64,000 bases of DNA from Pseudomonadota bacterium (lineage in GTDB: Bacteria; Myxococcota_A; Polyangia; Polyangiales; Polyangiaceae): the NCBI GenBank assembly GCA_023423895.1, contig JAFAER010000097.1, forward strand, positions 31,591 through 95,590, in the 5' to 3' direction. Below are positions 35,166-43,702 of the stretch, one piece after another. The notes under the pieces are model-generated. The model ran no database searches and was not told where the DNA came from. It saw nothing but the letters and a program-made list of their open reading frames with translations. The translations under genes were made by a program, and so were the position numbers. Position 1 is the stretch's first letter; every line of letters begins with the position of its first letter.

Positions 35166-35565
35166 GCTTGCTCCGGTCGTGGAGGCTAGTGCCGCCGCTG
35201 CTGTCACACCGAGGAATTGCTTCGGGGGACCGATCCGATCCCGAAAAAGCGTCGATGGATGAGCGAGTGGAGCTCAGCCGGGAAGGCGCCGATGTGGGCT
35301 TACCCAGCGGCCCGTCGTTTCCGGGGCTTCGCCGGGGTCTCCAGGCCGTGCTGGGCGTGCAGCCCTGGCTGTCGGCGGTCCTCGCGCAGCGCTTCGGCTC
35401 GGCTTGGGCTCGGCTCGCTTGGGCTCTGCGGCGGCTCGGCTTGGCGCCGACCGGGGCTTGCTTCGGCTCAACCCGTCTCGCGGTTCAGGTCGCTTCGGGC
35501 TCGAGTCACGTCGAGGCTGAGGCCGCTCGCGAGCAGACGAAGGGAAGCATCATACGGTCCGTCGA
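35166..35565. other. Intergenic region upstream of cassette B
   Basis: No gene is supported in these 400 bases. The stretch at about 35395-35445 is a run of imperfect GGCTCGGCTTGGGCTC repeats. The promoter of cassette B should lie here, but I could not find a convincing sigma-70 or ECF-type pair. Barrel genes precede the sigma genes of cassettes A and C, whereas none is present at this position. Confidence 0.45.
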
Positions 35566-36045
35566 TCAGCAGTCGCTCGGGCCCGTGTTGCTCCCGCCTT
35601 CCCAGCCACCTCCGGCTTGACCGGTCCAGCAGGTGCCGAACGACTTGCACGACTTCGGGCATGCGCTGGGCGCGTCCAGGCATCGGCCGTTGGAGCAGCT
35701 CCTCGTGTTGACCGGCGGCCCTTCGGCGCATTCGCAGTACCAGTTCGGGCAATCGTCGCCTTCCTCGCAGGTGGGGGCGTTGCTCGTCTCTTGACGGTTG
35801 CCGGTGCCCTGCGAGCCGGAGGAGCCCTCCGAGCTTCCTGGGGACCCCGACGACCCCGAAGATCCCGACGATCCCGAGCTACCGGAGGAGCCCGAGGACT
35901 GTCCGCCGGACGACGACGACGAAGAAGCGCCTCCTTCCTCGGAGCCGCCGCCGGAGCAGCCCGCGAGCGCGTGAAGACCGATGGCGAGCACGAAGGCAGC
36001 GGAACCGAAGAGCGTCCTGGAGAAGCGATCGAATGACGATTTCAT
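35566..36045 (-). CDS. Ser/Gly-repeat Cys-rich lipoprotein
   Basis: A 159-residue lipoprotein (lipobox ALAGC at about residue 30) with a long flexible linker made of SGS and GSS units, then a compact Cys-rich C-terminal domain (CEEGDDCPNWYCECAEG, CSNGRC, CPKSCKSFGTC). The linker would hold a disulfide-bonded head away from the membrane. ATG 36045 is chosen over a TTG at 36063. It lies upstream of the cassette B sigma gene in the same direction, 400 bases away, so it is probably a separate unit. The function is unknown. Confidence 0.75.
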   Translation of the reverse strand: MKSSFDRFSRTLFGSAAFVLAIGLHALAGCSGGGSEEGGASSSSSSGGQSSGSSGSSGSSGSSGSSGSPGSSEGSSGSQGTGNRQETSNAPTCEEGDDCPNWYCECAEGPPVNTRSCSNGRCLDAPSACPKSCKSFGTCWTGQAGGGWEGGSNTGPSDC

Positions 36046-36229
36046 GTCCGCCGCCTTCAGCAACGCGTGTGCCTCCGATCGCGCTCACGCGAACGACAAT
36101 CTTTTCGAGGGGGTTCAGGCGTGTTCGGCGCGCAGGGGCCACTCTCTTGCGCCAGCGTGGCGCTGTCCGCGTCTCGCGTCGTTGCGCCATCGACGTCGTT
36201 GCGCCAGCACCGGCCGGCGGACGCGGCGG

Positions 36230-36304
36230 GCACGCCTCCGCGAGCAAGTTGCCGAGGAAAGTTACCGAGGCAACTGCCGCGGGGAGCACGCCTCCGCGAG
36301 CAAG
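36230..36304. repeat. Direct repeats around an AGTTGCC...GGCAACT hairpin
   Basis: GCACGCCTCCGCGAGCAAG occurs exactly twice, at 36230-36248 and 36286-36304. Between them, AGTTGCC (36247-36253) pairs with GGCAACT (36269-36275). The same hairpin arms occur twice near 62.8 kb, so this is probably a dispersed intergenic repeat of the REP type. The 306-base gap holding it has no gene. Confidence 0.6.
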
Positions 36305-36351
36305 CGCCTGCGAGTGATGGCGCCGGGCCGGTGGGGGGCTATGGTTCGAGC

Positions 36352-37215
36352 GTGCTGCCCTCCTGGCTTCGCGCTGGCTGTCGCCTCGCGCTCGTGCTCG
36401 CCCCTACGACGCTCGCACTTGCGTGCGGCAAGCTGGAGGAGGCGGGCGCGGGTCCCGCTCCCTCGACGGACACCCCGAGCACGCCTCGCTTCGTCGAAGA
36501 GACGTGGACGGCGGAGCCGGTCGCGCCGGACCCGAGCCGACGAGAGGTGACGACGGTCCCCTCGTGCGCGGGCCTCCCGGGGACCGACGAAGAGCTCGCA
36601 CTCACGCCGCGCGCCGACGTCGAAGCGGAGGTCCTCGCGTTGCGCGTGGCAGGCACGTTCACCGCGGACACGCCGACGTACGAGCGCATCCGGCGTGACC
36701 TCGCATCGATCCGGACGCGCGTGCCGGCGCTCGAGAACGTTCGCGGCCGCAGCTACTCTGGCAATGTCGGCCTGATCGTGGACCCGTCGACGTTCGACGC
36801 CGTAGAGGCAGGGACGTACACGGCGTGGGACTGCCTCCACGCCCGGTACGGGTGGACGGCGCAGCGCACGACCGAGACGACCCGATGGCAGATCGTGAGC
36901 GGAACCGTCGTCGGGCGCTTCGACATGACGGTCATCGCGGGGTTGTACGGACAGCTTCCAGGCGTGACCCGCACGACGCTCTCCGGCTTCATCGACGGCT
37001 CGAGCGTGTGCGTCGACCGCGAGCCCGACGGGACCTACCACTACGTCTTCGACGAGGCATCCGGGGACTGCCCGTCCGGGTGCACCGCCCATCATCGCTA
37101 CTACTTCGTCTCCGACGCGGACGACCGAATCACCGCAAAGGACGAACACGCGGGCGGACCCGGCCCGCGCCCGGACTGGGTGACCCGCTACGGCCGTGAC
37201 GCGCACTGCTACTGA
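36352..37215 (+). CDS. Hypothetical lipoprotein
   Basis: A 287-residue lipoprotein starting with GTG 36352, with a hydrophobic signal and lipobox ALAC (C25). The mature protein has a 70-residue spacer and then a mixed alpha/beta domain containing YERIRRDLASIRTRVPAL, DCLHARYGW and a Cys-rich end (CPSGCTAHHRYYF, closing DAHCY). I do not recognise a family. The start is the first plausible one after the upstream repeat; an ATG nearby is out of frame. Codon use fits the genome. It stands alone between the repeat element and the extensin-like gene. Confidence 0.65.
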   Translation: MLPSWLRAGCRLALVLAPTTLALACGKLEEAGAGPAPSTDTPSTPRFVEETWTAEPVAPDPSRREVTTVPSCAGLPGTDEELALTPRADVEAEVLALRVAGTFTADTPTYERIRRDLASIRTRVPALENVRGRSYSGNVGLIVDPSTFDAVEAGTYTAWDCLHARYGWTAQRTTETTRWQIVSGTVVGRFDMTVIAGLYGQLPGVTRTTLSGFIDGSSVCVDREPDGTYHYVFDEASGDCPSGCTAHHRYYFVSDADDRITAKDEHAGGPGPRPDWVTRYGRDAHCY

Positions 37216-37424
37216 GGGGCCGGAGCAACGCTGCTGCAACGGCGGCGACGCGCGCTGCTGCTGACGTGCGGAGCGAGCACGGCGCCCTTGTCGTTCGCGA
37301 TCGGGACGCCTTCGACGATGACAGGGCGCGAGGGAACGGGGGGCGCGGCGGTCGCGCGGGTAGCGCGAGCATACGCCCGACTTGCGGCGTCGATGCTTGC
37401 GGGTACATTCGATGACAGCAGTCG

Positions 37425-38237
37425 ATGCGCTTCTTTCTCGGCGCGATCACCGGGCTTTGCCTTCTAGGCGCCTCCTGTTTCGTTTCGCAGGGCGATCTCC
37501 TGGCGCCGATGCCGGTCCACTCGTCGTGGCCTTCGCTCTCCTCACCGTCGGAGGCTTCGGCGGCCGTCAAGCAGGCGGCGGCCAGCGTGATCGGGGCGGC
37601 GAGCGCGACGAGCGGGACGAGCGAGCCGCCGCCGCTGCTCGACACGTGGACGCTCGCTTCGCGCGAGGACGGTGCTGCGTGCCGTGAGGCGCTGAAGTCC
37701 GCGGGCTTCAAGTTCACCGCGTACCCGGACAAGGCGCAGCCCGACAAGAACGGGTGCGGGATCCCGCATGCCGTCGTCGTGTCCAAGGGACCGACCGGTA
37801 TCCGCTACGACCCACCGATCACGGTCGACTGCGCGTTCGCGCGCTCGCTCGAGTCGGTCGAGCGCATCGTCCAGGAAGAGGCCGAGACCCATCTGGGCTC
37901 GCGCATCACACGCATCGGCAACCTCGGTGGCTTCGCGTGCCGGCCGCGCAACTCCCGCAAGGGCGCTTCGCTCAGCGCGCATGCCTTCGGCAGTGCCGTC
38001 GACATCTCGGCGTTCCACCCGACGAAGGGGACACCGGCGATCATCGTGCGCGACTACGCCGAGCCGAAACGCCCGTCACGAGCGCAGGAGGACCGCCGCA
38101 ACTTCCTCCACGCGGTCTTCCGGCGGCTCCGGCGCAACGCGGACCTCACGTATGCGGTCGGTCCCGACTTCAACGCGGCCCATCGCGATCACTTCCACCT
38201 CGATCGCGGCGGCTGGCACTTCTGGTTCAATCGCTGA
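37425..38237 (+). CDS. Extensin-like family secreted protein
   Basis: A 270-residue exported protein (signal or lipobox ending GASC at residue 18). After a Ser/Ala spacer the C-terminal 180 residues match the extensin-like C-terminal domain (PF06904 type): GCGIPHAVVVSK, an ITVDCAFARSLE segment, the conserved SLSAHAFGSAVDIS and the closing HRDHFHLD. The His and Asp residues resemble the zinc site of M15 peptidases, so a cell-wall peptidase or binding role is plausible but unproven. A short GACAGCAG lies upstream of ATG 37425. Confidence 0.85.
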   Translation: MRFFLGAITGLCLLGASCFVSQGDLLAPMPVHSSWPSLSSPSEASAAVKQAAASVIGAASATSGTSEPPPLLDTWTLASREDGAACREALKSAGFKFTAYPDKAQPDKNGCGIPHAVVVSKGPTGIRYDPPITVDCAFARSLESVERIVQEEAETHLGSRITRIGNLGGFACRPRNSRKGASLSAHAFGSAVDISAFHPTKGTPAIIVRDYAEPKRPSRAQEDRRNFLHAVFRRLRRNADLTYAVGPDFNAAHRDHFHLDRGGWHFWFNR

Positions 38238-38287
38238 CGGCGTGAGCTGCCCAGGGTTCGGGCTTGCAGCGACGGCTCGGGCGAGGC

Positions 38288-38680
38288 ATGAGCGGACCTC
38301 CAGAATTCGTCCGTCCGTCCGTCACCTCCCAGCATCCAGCCATGGCCGAGCCGCTCAACATCGAAGACCAAAACGTCAGCGGCGAGATCGCCATCGAGAT
38401 CCCGCCGGGCACGACAGCTCAGGTCCGCGACCGTGCTCTCGACGCAGCGCTGTCGGGGCCGCTCGGCGACGCTGCCGATAGGCTAGGCGCGGTGCTCGCC
38501 GCGCCGCCTCATCGCTTCGCGCATCCGCTGCCCGGGAAGGACGAAGCGGGGCGCACGCGCTTCGTGGTTCGAGGGCGCGCGGAAGGCGGCCGTCTCGTCC
38601 CGGAGCGCATCGCGCCCAACGACGAGACGAAGAGCGCCAGGAAGAAGGACGGACGGCCCGACAAGCCGAAGAAGGGCTGA
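38288..38680 (+). CDS. Small hypothetical protein
   Basis: A 130-residue soluble protein with a basic Lys-rich tail (KKDGRPDKPKKG). The middle (EIAIEIPPGTTAQVRDRALD, then LAAPPHRFAHPLPG) does not match a family I know. ATG 38288 follows GAGG closely; ATG 38342 is an alternative that removes 18 residues. Its 3' end is 19 bases from the end of the convergent transglutaminase gene. The frame is free of stops and coding-like, but the call is modest. Confidence 0.5.
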   Translation: MSGPPEFVRPSVTSQHPAMAEPLNIEDQNVSGEIAIEIPPGTTAQVRDRALDAALSGPLGDAADRLGAVLAAPPHRFAHPLPGKDEAGRTRFVVRGRAEGGRLVPERIAPNDETKSARKKDGRPDKPKKG

Positions 38681-38699
38681 GCGCGGACGGAGCAGGCGC

Positions 38700-40250
38700 T
38701 CAGCGGGACGCGTTCGCCTGCACCGAGGCGACGTGCACGTACGTGCCGGCGCGCTCCTTGTTCGCGAACAGATGAACGTCGTAGGTGCCGGTCGCAGGGA
38801 ACTCGCAGTGGGCGCGCACCCGGCCGCCCTCGACGGAGCTCCCGCAGCGGGTCGACGCGGCGCCTCCACGCGAGCCCCTCGGCTCGAAGTCGACGATGAG
38901 AAACGCGCCGTGCGGGTTGTCGACGACGATGTCGAGCGCGCCGCCCGTCGACACCTGTGATCGGTCCGGCGTGACGAGCGCGAGGCCGTGCGCCGCGAGC
39001 GCTGGCGTCACGACGGGCCGCCGGAAGAAGTCTGCGCGTGACACTGGCGTATCGAGCAGCTGCCACTTCGGCTCGTCCGGGAAGTGGGTGAGCACGAACT
39101 GCTCGGGCGGCGTGAAGAGGTAGTCGGTCTTGTAGTCCTTCTCGAAGGCGCCGTCCTTCGGATGTCCGGCGTTCCACGTCGCGTCGATGAGGTACCAGCT
39201 CCCCTCGATTCGCGCGGCGTTCCACGCGTGGGACTCGCCCTCCATCGGGGATTGGCGAGAGCGAACGTCGCCGGTGAGATAGAGGATCTCGTCGCCCGAG
39301 GCCTTTCCGAGCTCCGCGAGCAGACGCGCGTAGCCCGCGCACACGCCGATGCGCGTGCGGAAGACGTGGTCGGCATTCCCGTCCTCGGGAGGGACGTTGT
39401 CCGCGAGATAGGCCGGCACGTCGTACGCGATGCGATCGACGACCCAGTCGTGGAGCGCCTTCACGCGCAGCATCGGGTCGGGCTCGTGCGCAGCGATGTA
39501 CTTGCCGACGCTCGCGATGCTGACCTCCACCTCGCGCGGCATGCTCACGACGACGGGGTGGAGCTCCGCGGGCCACGGATGGCTCCGCGCGCGCGTCGGT
39601 GAGCGGCGTTCGTCGGCGCCGTGCACTTCGTCGCGGGCGTCGTCCTCTCGCGCCTCCTCTCGCGCATCGACGGTCGATGCCGACGAGCTGGTCGTCGGTG
39701 AGGGCGCGGGCGCGGTCGACGTGGCCTTCGTCGCGGGCGTCGGATCGATCTTCTTCGCGTCGCTGTCGTCCTTCGATTCGCGATAGGGATTGTCGTTCGA
39801 GGCGCGGTACAGCCATTCGACAGCGCCCGCACAACCGAGGAGGCCGCGTCGAACGCGCTCCGCCGTCGGACCGTGACGGCCGTCGAGCATCCAGTCTCCA
39901 CGCGTCGAGAGCGCCACGAACGCGCGTGACGGAAAGAGCGCGAGGAGGACGACGAGGAAGAGGACGTTGACCGCGAGCGTCCGCAAGACGACGCGGTCGA
40001 AGAACGTGAGGAAGCGCCGCTGGCCCTTCTTCTTCCGAGCGCGAAGCTCCGCGATGCCGTCCCAGGCGAGCGGGAGCCCGGGGAAGAGGAGGAGGCCGGC
40101 CGCGACGGGCAACCAGGTCGCACGGTTCGCGAACGCGGCGAGCGACGACGCGAGCCACACGCCCGCGAGCGGCGCGCCGACCATGAGCACGACGGCGGTC
40201 GCCTTGAAGGCGAACGCCACCCACGAGAAGGAGCTGCCGCGGCGAGCCAA
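38700..40250 (-). CDS. Membrane transglutaminase-like protein
   Basis: A 516-residue protein with three hydrophobic segments in the first 110 residues, then an acidic/Thr-rich linker and a transglutaminase core. The catalytic triad is seen as C304 (RIGVCAGYARLL), H341 (GESHAWNAARI) and D356 (YLIDATWN). The C-terminal part has a strand-rich domain after YLFTPPEQFVLTHFP, as in KY/CYK3-like transglutaminases. Such proteins act as thiol proteases or cross-linking enzymes; here the core should face the periplasm. TTG 40250 is the annotated start and has no strong ribosome binding site. It is divergent from the M23 gene. Confidence 0.82.
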   Translation of the reverse strand: MARRGSSFSWVAFAFKATAVVLMVGAPLAGVWLASSLAAFANRATWLPVAAGLLLFPGLPLAWDGIAELRARKKKGQRRFLTFFDRVVLRTLAVNVLFLVVLLALFPSRAFVALSTRGDWMLDGRHGPTAERVRRGLLGCAGAVEWLYRASNDNPYRESKDDSDAKKIDPTPATKATSTAPAPSPTTSSSASTVDAREEAREDDARDEVHGADERRSPTRARSHPWPAELHPVVVSMPREVEVSIASVGKYIAAHEPDPMLRVKALHDWVVDRIAYDVPAYLADNVPPEDGNADHVFRTRIGVCAGYARLLAELGKASGDEILYLTGDVRSRQSPMEGESHAWNAARIEGSWYLIDATWNAGHPKDGAFEKDYKTDYLFTPPEQFVLTHFPDEPKWQLLDTPVSRADFFRRPVVTPALAAHGLALVTPDRSQVSTGGALDIVVDNPHGAFLIVDFEPRGSRGGAASTRCGSSVEGGRVRAHCEFPATGTYDVHLFANKERAGTYVHVASVQANASR

Positions 40251-40513
40251 CGCGCTTCGAAGCTAAGCACGTCGACGGACGGCCGCCACGGGGACGAGTT
40301 TCGAGCGGCACGGAATCATCCGACGCGAGCGGAGGTCTCGAGTGGCTCTCCGGCCGCCCGTGAGCGGCCGTTCGTCCTCTCGAGCCGGCGAAGCTCCGTC
40401 CTCGTGCGCGGCGCGCGCCGGCGGACGACACATCTTGATCGTCATTTCGCGATGAGTCGGGCGGCGCCGATGTGGGCGAGCCGAATGGCATCCGCCGTGC
40501 TTTTCGCCGCGAC

Positions 40514-41230
40514 ATGAACGATCACCGCATCCGCCTGGGTCACGCCCTCGTCTTCGTCGCCGCGATGGTGTCGGCTGTCGGCATCGCCGCGTGCAGTCCG
40601 GACGAGGCGGCGGAGACCGCCGCCGTCGGCGACGACTCCGACGGGGACATCGACGCCACGTTCGCGCCGCCGAGCGACGACCCCGAAGTCGATGACGTCG
40701 ACGGCCTCGAATCGACCGAAGAAGCCGCGATCGACGACGGCGTCTTCGCAGCCGATGCGCTCGACGAGATGGACATCGACGAGATCGACGTCACCGACGT
40801 CGTCGATCCCGTGAAGGACCTCAACGCGCCGCTCGCAGCGAAGCGGGTCCGGTCGCCGGTCCCGGGCTACGGGGTGACGTATGCGTACGGCGTGAAGAAC
40901 TCGCGCTACGCGGCGGGCTTTCATACCGGGCAGGACCATGCTGCGCCGAAGGGAAGGCCGGTGGTCGCCGTCCGGAGCGGGACGATCCGGTGGTCGAACA
41001 ATCGCGGCGGCGCATACGGCCGATGGATCGGCCTCGATGCCACGAACGGGCGTACGTACGTGTACTGCCATCTCTCTTCGCGGCGCTTCAAGGCGGGCAC
41101 GAAGGTCAAGGCGGGGCAGCGCATCGGTCGTGTCGGGGCGACCGGCAACGTGACCGGCCCGCACCTGCACTTCGAGGATCACCCGAAGGGACCGTTCCGC
41201 TACGCGCAGGTCCGCAAGCCGAAGTGGTGA
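40514..41230 (+). CDS. M23 family metallopeptidase lipoprotein
   Basis: A 238-residue lipoprotein (IAAC, C27) with a very acidic spacer of about 70 residues and a LytM/M23 domain. The zinc ligands H137 and D141 in HTGQD and the HLH pair H217/H219 are present, together with TGNVTGPHLHFED. M23 enzymes cut peptidoglycan cross-bridges, or in degenerate forms activate amidases; all metal ligands look intact here. ATG 40514 is chosen; the open frame extends further upstream without a signal peptide. It is expected to act at the outer-membrane or cell-wall interface. Confidence 0.9.
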   Translation: MNDHRIRLGHALVFVAAMVSAVGIAACSPDEAAETAAVGDDSDGDIDATFAPPSDDPEVDDVDGLESTEEAAIDDGVFAADALDEMDIDEIDVTDVVDPVKDLNAPLAAKRVRSPVPGYGVTYAYGVKNSRYAAGFHTGQDHAAPKGRPVVAVRSGTIRWSNNRGGAYGRWIGLDATNGRTYVYCHLSSRRFKAGTKVKAGQRIGRVGATGNVTGPHLHFEDHPKGPFRYAQVRKPKW

Positions 41231-41286
41231 GAGCCGCGTCGTGAACGTCGCCGTCGACCGAACGTGGCCGCGCGCGAGCTAGCGCC

Positions 41287-41850
41287 TCAGCGCGGCCGCG
41301 GCTCGTCGTTCTCCGAGCGCGCGATCTCGTAGGTGAGCATCTCGGCGCCGTCCTCCTGGTGCGTCGCGATGACGTGCATCCCGAGCTTCTCGAGCAGACG
41401 CTTCGACCCCTTGTGCCAGACGGTCGTCTTCGCGCGCACGACCCGGCACTCGGGCTGGGCGAGCGCCCACGAGAGGGAGGCGGAGACTGCCTCGGTCGCG
41501 TAGCCGTGACCCTGGCTCGCGTCCTCGATGCCGTAGGCGAGCTCGGCGATCCCGTCCTCGCCCGGGCGGCCGTGGAACAGCACGCTTCCGACGATCTTCG
41601 GGGCAGCCTCGCGCGTCGCGATGAGCCGATCGCCCCAGAGGCGCTCCGCGGGCGCCTCCGCGATCGCCTCGAGGGACACGGGGAAGGCCTGATCGACGAG
41701 GGCGCGCGTCGGCCACGCCCAAGGAAGCTCGGCGCCGAGCAGCTTCTCGATCTCGGCGCGCGGCCGGCTCTCGATGAGCGCGCGGACGATGGCGATCGTG
41801 AGCGGCCGGAGCTCCAGCCGCGGAGTGACGAGAGGCTCGAGTTCGTTCAT
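41287..41850 (-). CDS. GNAT-family acetyltransferase
   Basis: A 187-residue acetyltransferase of the RimJ/RimL-like GNAT group. It begins with TPRLELRPLT, typical for the group, has a central VGSVLFHGRPG strand and the acetyl-CoA loop in DASQGHGYATEAVSASLSWA, followed by AKTTVWHKGSKRLLEKLGM. These enzymes acetylate amino groups of proteins or small molecules; the substrate cannot be predicted. It is a single gene, convergent with the M23 gene and with a free upstream region. Confidence 0.88.
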   Translation of the reverse strand: MNELEPLVTPRLELRPLTIAIVRALIESRPRAEIEKLLGAELPWAWPTRALVDQAFPVSLEAIAEAPAERLWGDRLIATREAAPKIVGSVLFHGRPGEDGIAELAYGIEDASQGHGYATEAVSASLSWALAQPECRVVRAKTTVWHKGSKRLLEKLGMHVIATHQEDGAEMLTYEIARSENDEPRPR

Positions 41851-42065
41851 GGCTTCGGGGCTTGGACGGGCGACGATGGGCCGATGCTAACAAGCCGCGG
41901 CCTCCGTTGCCGAGTTCGCCGCCGGCGGCCGACGGGCGAAGTCTGCGACCGTGGTCTGGAACATCGTCAACGATTCTCGCTGGATGCGCGCTCCGTCAGA
42001 GAGGCGTGCGGACCTCTCGGTCGATTTCGTGATCGCCCGGCGGCTCGGTTGCCAAGGACCTCGAC

Positions 42066-43061
42066 ATGAGATGCTTGGTTCTTGGTCTCGCCGTCGGGCT
42101 CGGACTGATGCTTGCGCCCGCGGCGGCTGAAGCGGCAGAGCTTCGGTATCGTGCGCCCGCCGGGTGCCCGTCGCGTGAGGACGTCCAGGGGCGGATCGAC
42201 GAGCGCGCTCGGACAGGATCAGAGCGACCCGTGGACCTGTCGATCGAGACCGGCGGCGCAGACGCGCCCTTCGTCGGTGAGGCCGTCCTCGGGAACGGGG
42301 AGGACGCCGTTCGCCGTCGGCTCGAAGGGCAGACGTGCGAGTCGGTCGTGAACGCGATGGTGCTGGTGCTCGCGCTCGATCGCCGCGCGGAGACCGCGGG
42401 CTCGGCGAACGACGCGAAAGCCTCGGAGCTGCAGCTCGCCGTGGCCGCGCCAACGGTAGAGACGTCTTCCTCCGAGCGTGACAGCACCGTCCGTCCGCCG
42501 GGCGTCGACCCGCGTTCGAGCGTCGAGGTCGCCCTCGGTACCAGCTCGAACCTTCGTGAGCTCGACGCCTGGACGGTCCTCGGCAGCCAGATCTTCGTGG
42601 AGGTCGCCGCGCCCGGCGCGCTGGCTCCCTGGTACCGCCCGAGCGCGCGGTTCGGTCTGCAGTACATGAGCGAGATCGAATTCGACGACAAGGCGGACGA
42701 AGCCCGCCTCTGGGGCGCCGGCCTCGAGCTCTGTCCGCTCGGCGCGGCCGCGGTCTCGACGCGCCATCTCGACGTCACCTTTTCGGCGTGCGGCGTGTCG
42801 AACTTCGGCAGCGCCACGTACCACAAGAGTCGGGTCTGGGTGGACGCCGGCGCCGTCGGACGCGCGAACGTGCAGATCGGTCGGAAAGGGCACTTCCGCG
42901 GCTTCGTCGGCCTCGACGGAGGCGTCCTCCAACGCATCGGCGACTCGTTGATCCAGCCGGGCGACGTCGCGGGCTCGGGCTCAGGAAGCGGCGCGCTCAC
43001 GTACCCGAAGAACGACACGATGTGGACCTTTGCGCTCTTTGGCGGCGTGCTCTTCCCGTGA
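42066..43061 (+). CDS. Outer-membrane barrel candidate, cassette C
   Basis: A 331-residue exported protein, paralogue of 8319-9386. A Sec signal (GLAVGLGLMLAPAAAEA) is followed by RYRAPAGCP (motif at 30-35), the conserved Cys helix CESVVNAMVLVLALDR, a variable spacer and a strand-rich C-terminal half ending FALFGGVLFP, consistent with an outer-membrane barrel. It ends 38 bases before the cassette C sigma gene, nearly the same gap as in cassette A (43 bases). Its linkage to sigma genes in two places suggests it takes part in sensing or export for that system. No named family is recognised. Confidence 0.72.
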   Translation: MRCLVLGLAVGLGLMLAPAAAEAAELRYRAPAGCPSREDVQGRIDERARTGSERPVDLSIETGGADAPFVGEAVLGNGEDAVRRRLEGQTCESVVNAMVLVLALDRRAETAGSANDAKASELQLAVAAPTVETSSSERDSTVRPPGVDPRSSVEVALGTSSNLRELDAWTVLGSQIFVEVAAPGALAPWYRPSARFGLQYMSEIEFDDKADEARLWGAGLELCPLGAAAVSTRHLDVTFSACGVSNFGSATYHKSRVWVDAGAVGRANVQIGRKGHFRGFVGLDGGVLQRIGDSLIQPGDVAGSGSGSGALTYPKNDTMWTFALFGGVLFP

Positions 43062-43099
43062 CTTGCGCCTTCCAGGCACCATGGTACGTCGAGGCCGGA

Positions 43100-43702
43100 A
43101 TGTCTCCGGCTCGAGCTACGGCGTCATCGGACGACGAGCAGGTGCTTGCTCCTGTGCAGCCGCAGGCGACTGCGCAGGAACGCGAGCTTCGCTTCGCGGC
43201 GATGTTCGATGCGCACCACGACGTCGTCTGGCGGACGCTCCGCCGGCTCGGGGTCCCCGTGGCGCAGGTGGATGATGCCACTCAGCGCGTCTTCCTCGTG
43301 GCCGTGCGCCGCCTCGACGAGATCCGCCCGGGCGAGGAGAGTCGCTTTCTCTACGGCGTCGCGCTGCGCGTCGCGTCGGAGATGCGTCGGCGCGATCCGA
43401 CGCGCCGCTTCGTCGGCGAGGACGAGGTGCTCGACCGGCTCGTCGATCCTTCACCGCGCGCCGACGACCGGCTCATCGAGAAGGACGCACGGGCGGCGCT
43501 CGACGAGGTGCTGGCCGGAATGCCGGACGACCTCCGGCAAGTGCTCGTCCTCGTCGAGCTCGAAGGTCTGACCGTGCCGGTCGTCGCGGAGCTGCTCGGC
43601 GTGCCCACGGGCACCGCCGCGTCGCGTGTCCGCCGTGCGCGTGAGGCGTTCTCCGAGGGGGCACGGCGACTCCGCGCCCGCCTCGAGCGAGGTGCGCGAT
43701 GA
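43100..43702 (+). CDS. ECF-type sigma factor, cassette C
   Basis: A 200-residue ECF sigma factor. Region 2 holds FAAMFDAHHDVVWRTLRRLG and VDDATQRVFLVAVRRL; region 4 holds MPDDLRQVLVLVELEGLTV and the recognition part GVPTGTAASRVRR. It is closer in its motifs to the cassette A than to the cassette B factor. ATG 43100 is chosen because GAGG lies five bases upstream; a GTG at 43058 overlapping the previous stop is the alternative. It is coupled by ATGA to the membrane protein that follows. Confidence 0.9.
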   Translation: MSPARATASSDDEQVLAPVQPQATAQERELRFAAMFDAHHDVVWRTLRRLGVPVAQVDDATQRVFLVAVRRLDEIRPGEESRFLYGVALRVASEMRRRDPTRRFVGEDEVLDRLVDPSPRADDRLIEKDARAALDEVLAGMPDDLRQVLVLVELEGLTVPVVAELLGVPTGTAASRVRRAREAFSEGARRLRARLERGAR

